From NCBI GenBank assembly GCA_026393865.1, contig JAPKZI010000231.1, positions 1 through 38,929 of the forward strand: DNA of 38,929 bases, given 5' to 3'. This DNA is from Candidatus Aminicenantota bacterium (GTDB lineage Bacteria > Acidobacteriota > Aminicenantia > Aminicenantales > UBA4085). How positions within the stretch are numbered: position 1 is the stretch's first letter; every line of letters begins with the position of its first letter. A model generated the notes under the pieces. It was not told where the DNA came from. It was given only the letters and a program-made list of their open reading frames with translations, and did no database searches. Below are positions 33,853 to 38,929 of this stretch, piece by piece. The translations under genes and the position numbers were made by a program.

Positions 33853-35055
33853 ATGAATTGGGAAGATATCGCCAGAGAATTAGCGGTTCAAACGGATTCG
33901 AAGATCGTCCTGCTCGTCATCGACGGCCTGGGCGGGCTGCCCGTCCAGGGCAAGACCGAGCTCGAGACGGCCCAGACGCACAACCTCGACCGGTTGGCCA
34001 TGCGCGGCTGCTGCGGCCTGACCGATCCCGTCCTCATGGGGATCACGCCGGGCAGCGGCCCGGCCCACCTGGCCCTCTTCGGCTACGATCCGCTCCGCCA
34101 TCAGCTCGGCCGGGGCATCCTCGAGGCGCTCGGCTCGGACGTCGAGGTCCGGCAGGGCGACCTCGTTGCGCGCGGCAACTTCGCCACGCTCCGGGGCGGC
34201 CTCATCGTCGACCGGCGCGCCGGCCGCATCCCGACGAGCGAATGCGAGCGCCTCTGCACCGCCCTGAACGCGGCTTTCGCGGCTCAAGCCGATCCCGAGA
34301 TCGCCTTGTTCCCGGGCAAGGAGCACCGCTTCGTCGCCCGCTTCCGGACGCCGGGCCTGGCCGACGCTCTGGCCGACGCCGACCCGCAGAAAGACCACAA
34401 GCCGCCCGTCCCGACGGCCGCCCTCGCTCCCGAAGCGGCCAAGGCCGCCGCCATCGTCAACCGCTTCCTGGCCGACGTCGTCGCGATCCTTAAAAACGAG
34501 CCGGTGGCCAACGCGGCCCTCCTCCGCGGCTTTTCGGTTCAACCCTCGATCCCCCCGATGCAGGACCTGTTCAAGCTCCGCCCCGCGGCCATCGCCAACT
34601 ACCCCATGTACAAGGGCTTGGCCAAGCTCCTCGGCATGGCGACCTATACGGTCGGCGCCGAGACGGCGGACCTTTTCGAAACGCTCGAGGCCCATTACCG
34701 GGAGCACGACTTTTTCTACATCCATTTCAAAAAGACGGACGCCGCCGGCGAAGACGGAAATTTCCAGGCCAAGGTCAGGGCGATCGAGGAGATCGACGCC
34801 TTCATCCCCCGGCTCGAGGCCCTCAAGCCCGACGTCCTCGTCGTCACGGCCGATCATTCGACGCCGTCGCTTATGAAAGGCCACTCCTTCCATCCGAATC
34901 CGTTCCTGCTTTTCGCCCCGACGGCCCTCCCCGACGAGACCGGTTCTTTCACCGAACGCGAATGCGCCAAGGGCCTCCTCGGCCGGTTCCGCTCGCTCTA
35001 CGCCATGCCCCTTATGCTCGGCCACGCCGGCAAGCTGAAGAAGTTCGGAGCCTAA
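33853..35055 (+). CDS. apgM: 2,3-bisphosphoglycerate-independent phosphoglycerate mutase, archaeal type
   Basis: KIVLLVIDGLGGLPVQGKTELETAQTHNLDRLAMRGCCGLTDPVLMGITPGSGPAHLALFGYDP, FFYIHFKKTDAAGEDGNFQAKV, VTADHSTPSLMKGHSFHPNPFLLF. Confidence 0.95.
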   Translation: MNWEDIARELAVQTDSKIVLLVIDGLGGLPVQGKTELETAQTHNLDRLAMRGCCGLTDPVLMGITPGSGPAHLALFGYDPLRHQLGRGILEALGSDVEVRQGDLVARGNFATLRGGLIVDRRAGRIPTSECERLCTALNAAFAAQADPEIALFPGKEHRFVARFRTPGLADALADADPQKDHKPPVPTAALAPEAAKAAAIVNRFLADVVAILKNEPVANAALLRGFSVQPSIPPMQDLFKLRPAAIANYPMYKGLAKLLGMATYTVGAETADLFETLEAHYREHDFFYIHFKKTDAAGEDGNFQAKVRAIEEIDAFIPRLEALKPDVLVVTADHSTPSLMKGHSFHPNPFLLFAPTALPDETGSFTERECAKGLLGRFRSLYAMPLMLGHAGKLKKFGA

Positions 35056-35101
35056 GGCCGAGATTTTATTTATTTTATAGATTTAGTATAATTAAAAGGA
35101 A

Positions 35102-36292
35102 TTGAGGCAGATACGATTTCCCTGGGGCGCGGCGCTTCTGGCCGTCATCCTCCTCGCCGGCCCTCTCTCCCCCGGCCAGGATTCGACCGTCGAGGTCTAT
35201 AACCTCCGCCACTTCACCCACCCCAACTTCACTCGGATCGTCGTCGACGTCGGAACGCTCCGGGAATACGCTCCTATGGAGAACCACGAGCCCGGCTCCA
35301 TCTATGTCGATATTTTCCAAGCGCGTCTGAACCCGATCGTCCGCGAGGATGCGATCCCGTCCAAGTGCGACTATATCAACCTCATCCGGATCACCCAGAA
35401 ATCGCCGGGGACGGTGCGGGTGACGGCCGAGGTGGATTTCAGCCGCATCCGGCGCTACCAGGTCTATCACGTCTTCGACCCGTTCCGGATCGTCATCGAC
35501 ATCTTCCCGCAGGACAAGACGGCGGCGCCTTATTCCACGCCGGCCGCGAAAAAAACGCCCCAGCCTCCCCAGCCGGCCAAGTCCGGATACAGCATGGCCC
35601 GCCAGCTCGGGCTGGGCATCAAGACGGTCATCATCGACCCCGGGCACGGCGGCTTCGACCCGGGCTGCCTGGACTCCTCGGGCCTGAAGGAAAAGGACCT
35701 GACCCTGGACATCTCGCTCCGCCTCAAAGCCCTTCTCAAGGCCAACACCAAGCTCGACGTCATCCTGACCCGGGAAAGCGACATCCTCGTCCCGCTCGAG
35801 AACCGGACCGTGGTCGCCAACCAGAAGAAGGCCGACCTGTTCATCTCCATCCATGTCAACGCCTTCCCGGACAAAAAGCGGCGGGGGATCGAGAGCTTCT
35901 ACCTCAATTTCAGCTCCGACCCGAGCGTCAACGCCACGGCCGCCCGGGAGAACGCCACGACGACCAAGACCATCGGCGAGATGGACAAGATCATCCGGAA
36001 GATCGTCCAGAACAGCAAGATCATCGAGTCCAAGGAGCTGGCTGAACAAATCCAGCAGAATCTGGTAAAATCTCTCTCCCGCCAGTACCCGGATATCAGG
36101 AATCTGGGGACGCGGGGCGGGCCTTTCTGGACGCTCATCGGCTGCGAGATGCCCTCGATCCTGGTCGAGGTTTCGCACATCTCCAATGCCCAGGAAGCGC
36201 AGCGGTTGAAGACCGAAGCCTACCGCCAGCAGGCGGCCCGGGGGATCTACGAGGGCATCCTGGCCTACATGCAATCGCTCGGAAAAGGATGA
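35102..36292 (+). CDS. N-acetylmuramoyl-L-alanine amidase with AMIN domain (TTG start)
   Basis: AMIN-like EVYNLRHFTHPNFTRIVVDV..., Amidase_3 TVIIDPGHGGFDPGCLDSSGLKEKDLTLDISLRL, LFISIHVNAFPDKKRRGIESFYL, SILVEVSHISNAQEAQRL. Confidence 0.92.
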   Translation: MRQIRFPWGAALLAVILLAGPLSPGQDSTVEVYNLRHFTHPNFTRIVVDVGTLREYAPMENHEPGSIYVDIFQARLNPIVREDAIPSKCDYINLIRITQKSPGTVRVTAEVDFSRIRRYQVYHVFDPFRIVIDIFPQDKTAAPYSTPAAKKTPQPPQPAKSGYSMARQLGLGIKTVIIDPGHGGFDPGCLDSSGLKEKDLTLDISLRLKALLKANTKLDVILTRESDILVPLENRTVVANQKKADLFISIHVNAFPDKKRRGIESFYLNFSSDPSVNATAARENATTTKTIGEMDKIIRKIVQNSKIIESKELAEQIQQNLVKSLSRQYPDIRNLGTRGGPFWTLIGCEMPSILVEVSHISNAQEAQRLKTEAYRQQAARGIYEGILAYMQSLGKG

Positions 36293-36296
36293 CGAC

Positions 36297-37193
36297 ATGG
36301 ACCGAAGGGACTTTCTCAAAGATATGGCCCTCGGCGGCCTTGTCGCCGGGCTGGGGCCGAGGCTCATGGCCCAGGCCCCGAAGCCAGCCGGCGGGCCGGA
36401 CCTGGCCTTCGTTCAAGGGGATTCGCCGGCCAAGATCACCAAGGAGGCCGTCGCTGTCCTGGGCGGCATGACCAGGTTCGTGGCCAAAGGCGACGTGGTC
36501 ATGATCAAGCCCAACATCGGCTGGGACCGGACCCCGGAGATGGCGGCCTGCACCAACCCCGAGGTGGTCAAAGCGCTCGTCGAAATGTGCCTCAACGCGG
36601 GGGCGAAGAAAGTGGTCGTCATGGACAACACGACCAATCAGGCCCAGCGCTGCTATATGCGGTCCGGCATCCAGGCCGCGGCCAAGGAGGCCGGCGCGGA
36701 CGTGCCCTACGTCAACGAACGCCGGATCAAGAAGATGGCGATCAAGGGCGAATGGCTCAAGGACTGGGACGTCATCCAGGACTTCGTCGAGGCGGATAAG
36801 CTCATCAACGTGCCCATCGCCAAGCACCACAGCCTGTGCCGGGTGACGATCGGGATGAAGAACTGGCTGGGAGCGATCGGCGACCCGCGCAACCAGCTTC
36901 ATCAAAAACTCGATCAGGCCGAGGTCGACCTGTCGGCCTTCTTCAAACCGACCCTGACCGTCCTCGACGCGTACCGGATCCTCGTCCGGAACGGCCCGCA
37001 GGGCGGCCGGTTGAGCGACACCAGGCTCCTCAAGACGATCGTGGCCGGCACGGACTACGTCGCCATCGACGCCCTCGGCGCTTCGTTCTTCGACATCCCT
37101 CCCGCGGAGCTGCCCTTCCTGAAGCTCGCCAATCAAAGAGGTCTCGGCGAGATCAACCCGGAGAAGCTGCGCATTGAAAAAAGAACGGTCTAG
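36297..37193 (+). CDS. DUF362 domain protein with Tat-like signal
   Basis: MDRRDFLKDMALGGLVAG signal; VAKGDVVMIKPNIGWDRTPEMAACTNPEVVKALVEMCLNAGAKKVVVMDNT. Confidence 0.85.
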   Translation: MDRRDFLKDMALGGLVAGLGPRLMAQAPKPAGGPDLAFVQGDSPAKITKEAVAVLGGMTRFVAKGDVVMIKPNIGWDRTPEMAACTNPEVVKALVEMCLNAGAKKVVVMDNTTNQAQRCYMRSGIQAAAKEAGADVPYVNERRIKKMAIKGEWLKDWDVIQDFVEADKLINVPIAKHHSLCRVTIGMKNWLGAIGDPRNQLHQKLDQAEVDLSAFFKPTLTVLDAYRILVRNGPQGGRLSDTRLLKTIVAGTDYVAIDALGASFFDIPPAELPFLKLANQRGLGEINPEKLRIEKRTV

Positions 37194-38769
37194 GAAATAC
37201 AGGGCCCTCCAGCTCGTCCGGGTCGGGGTCCAAGCCGCCTTCTTCGCCCTGTTCCTTTATCTATTGTTCAGGACGCATTTCACCGGCCAGGATTACATCG
37301 GCAGCGTCGAGGTCTACTTCCATTTCGATCCGCTCCTGGCGGTCGCGACGGCCGTCGCCTCGCGCGCCGTCTTCACCGCTTTCGCCCTGGCCGCGATTAC
37401 GATCGCCGTGACCTTCATCCTGGGCCGCGTCGTCTGCGGCTGGGTCTGCCCGCTCGGCGCCGTCCATCAGTTCTTTTCGTGGCTGTTCAAAAAGACCAAG
37501 CTCCTCCGGCCGAAGAAGATCGTCACCGGGGGATTGAGCTGGAAGTATTTCGTCCTCATCTTCATCCTGGTCAGCGCCGTCTTCACTTTGGACGTCGTCG
37601 GGATCGTCGATCCTCTGTCCTTCCTCTACCGGACCATCGTCACGAGCGTCCTGCCCGCGTTCGGGCAGGGCTTCATGATGCTCACGGGATTCACCTACAA
37701 CCTGGGGCTGGCCGGGCTCGGCGACAAGTTGACCCAATTCTTCGAAACATTGACCATCAACGCCACGTTCCGGCAGGGTTTTCTCATCGGGCTGATCTTT
37801 CTCGGGTTCGTCCTCCTCAACATGTTCCGGGAGCGGTTCTGGTGCCGCACCATCTGCCCGCTGGGGGCCTTCCTGGGGCTCGCCTCGCGCTGGAACCTGT
37901 TCAAGCTGAAGGTCGACGAAAACAAATGCATCAAGTGCAACCTCTGCACGCTCCACTGCGAGACCCAGGCCCACCCCTGGCCGGACGAGAAATGGAAAAG
38001 TTCGGAGTGCGTCTATTGCGAGACGTGCGCCGCGATCTGCCCGACCGCGGCCATCACCTTCCCGGCCAAGGGCGCGCCGGAGAAGCTCCCGGCCGTCGAT
38101 CTCTCCCGGCGGAAGGTCCTGACGGCCACGTTCCTGGCCTTCTTTTCCGTGCCGTTCTTCCGCATCTCGCAGGCCGCCAAGCGGGCCAGCGAGAAGCTCA
38201 TCCGGCCGCCGGGAGCGCTGCCCGAAAAGGCCTTCCTCCAGAAATGCATCAAGTGCGGCGAGTGCATGAAAGCCTGCCCGACGAACGCCCTCCAGCCGGC
38301 TTTGACCGAGGCGGGACCGGAGGGGCTGTGGACGCCGGTCCTGGTGCCGAAGATCGGATACTGTGAATACTACTGCTCGCTCTGCTCGCAGGTCTGCCCG
38401 ACGGGCGCGATCAAGGAGCTGACCGTCCCGGAAAAGCTCAATGTCCGGATCGGCACGGCCTGGATCAACAAGAACCGCTGCATCCCCTACTTCCTGGGCC
38501 GGCCGTGCATCGTCTGCGAGGAGCACTGCCCGACATCGCCCAAGGCCATCAAATTCGTCATGGTCGAGGCCAAGCTCCCCGATGGGACGGTCGCGACGCA
38601 GAAGGCGCCGGTCATGGACCTCGACCTGTGCATCGGCTGCGGCATCTGCGAGAACAAGTGCCCGGTCATGGACGATCCGGCGATCTACGTCACAAGCGTC
38701 GGCGAGCAGAGGTCGGAGAAGAACCGGCTTCTCTTACAGATCGGCCCGGACCAACCCCCCATCAAATAG
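37174..38769 (+). CDS. NapH/MauN-type membrane polyferredoxin (4Fe-4S)
   Basis: Multiple TM helices, GRVVCGWVCPLGAVHQFF, FWCRTICPLGAFLGL, and repeated CxxCxxCxxxCP clusters; overlaps DUF362 ORF by 20 bp. Confidence 0.9.
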   Translation: MKKERSRKYRALQLVRVGVQAAFFALFLYLLFRTHFTGQDYIGSVEVYFHFDPLLAVATAVASRAVFTAFALAAITIAVTFILGRVVCGWVCPLGAVHQFFSWLFKKTKLLRPKKIVTGGLSWKYFVLIFILVSAVFTLDVVGIVDPLSFLYRTIVTSVLPAFGQGFMMLTGFTYNLGLAGLGDKLTQFFETLTINATFRQGFLIGLIFLGFVLLNMFRERFWCRTICPLGAFLGLASRWNLFKLKVDENKCIKCNLCTLHCETQAHPWPDEKWKSSECVYCETCAAICPTAAITFPAKGAPEKLPAVDLSRRKVLTATFLAFFSVPFFRISQAAKRASEKLIRPPGALPEKAFLQKCIKCGECMKACPTNALQPALTEAGPEGLWTPVLVPKIGYCEYYCSLCSQVCPTGAIKELTVPEKLNVRIGTAWINKNRCIPYFLGRPCIVCEEHCPTSPKAIKFVMVEAKLPDGTVATQKAPVMDLDLCIGCGICENKCPVMDDPAIYVTSVGEQRSEKNRLLLQIGPDQPPIK

Positions 38770-38834
38770 CCGGAGCGTGAAAGCAGCTCACCCCCCCCGA
38801 TTTCCGAATTCCCGTTGTTCGTTTATTTAGATAA

Positions 38835-38929
38835 TCAGCGTTCGGCGAAAAGCTTTTTGAATTCTTCCTTGAGGGCCGGGACGACCTGAAAGAGATCGCC
38901 GACGATGCCGTAGTCGGCGATCTTGAAGA
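38835..38929 (-). CDS. etfA: Electron transfer flavoprotein alpha subunit, C-terminal end (truncated by window edge)
   Basis: Reverse strand [30 protein letters not shown] matches the EtfA C-terminus. Confidence 0.85.
   Translation of the reverse strand, partial: FKIADYGIVGDLFQVVPALKEEFKKLFAER

Overview
This is a GC-rich bacterial chromosomal window, mostly conserved housekeeping genes. The family makeup loosely suggests Acidobacteriota/Aminicenantota, but that is inference only. A long minus-strand block reads, in increasing coordinate: dxs(partial)-ispA-xseB-xseA-ymdB/TIGR00282-rny-zapA-zapB-like-pheT-pheS-rplT-rpmI-infC-thrS. It is followed by a repeat-dense island around a tRNA-Val gene (~12.1-14.0 kb). 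Next is a plus-strand cluster: COG2403 GTPase/cyclic-2,3-DPG-synthetase-like, carbamate kinase, ornithine carbamoyltransferase, and a 707-aa unknown protein. A second minus-strand block holds an orphan SelB C-terminal-like protein, rnr, a hypothetical protein, coaX, birA, a pseudo-receiver protein, dnaE and guaA. A plus-strand tail holds a DUF5916 protein, a small unknown protein, apgM, AMIN-amidase, DUF362 and a NapH-like polyferredoxin. The window ends in a partial etfA on the minus strand. The most interesting signals are: (i) at least four non-coding repeat families, including one element (B) inserted inside a copy of another (A) with an inferable empty site; (ii) a 707-aa protein with a possible B3-like pseudobarrel and WH-like segments; (iii) a SelB C-terminal winged-helix protein with no GTPase domain; (iv) an infC gene with an AUU start and a C-terminal extension overlapping rpmI; (v) an XseB with an SSB-tip-like C-terminus; (vi) several apparently leaderless promoters; (vii) a phosphodiesterase pseudogene with its catalytic middle deleted. 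No CRISPR array, prophage or classical defence locus was seen.
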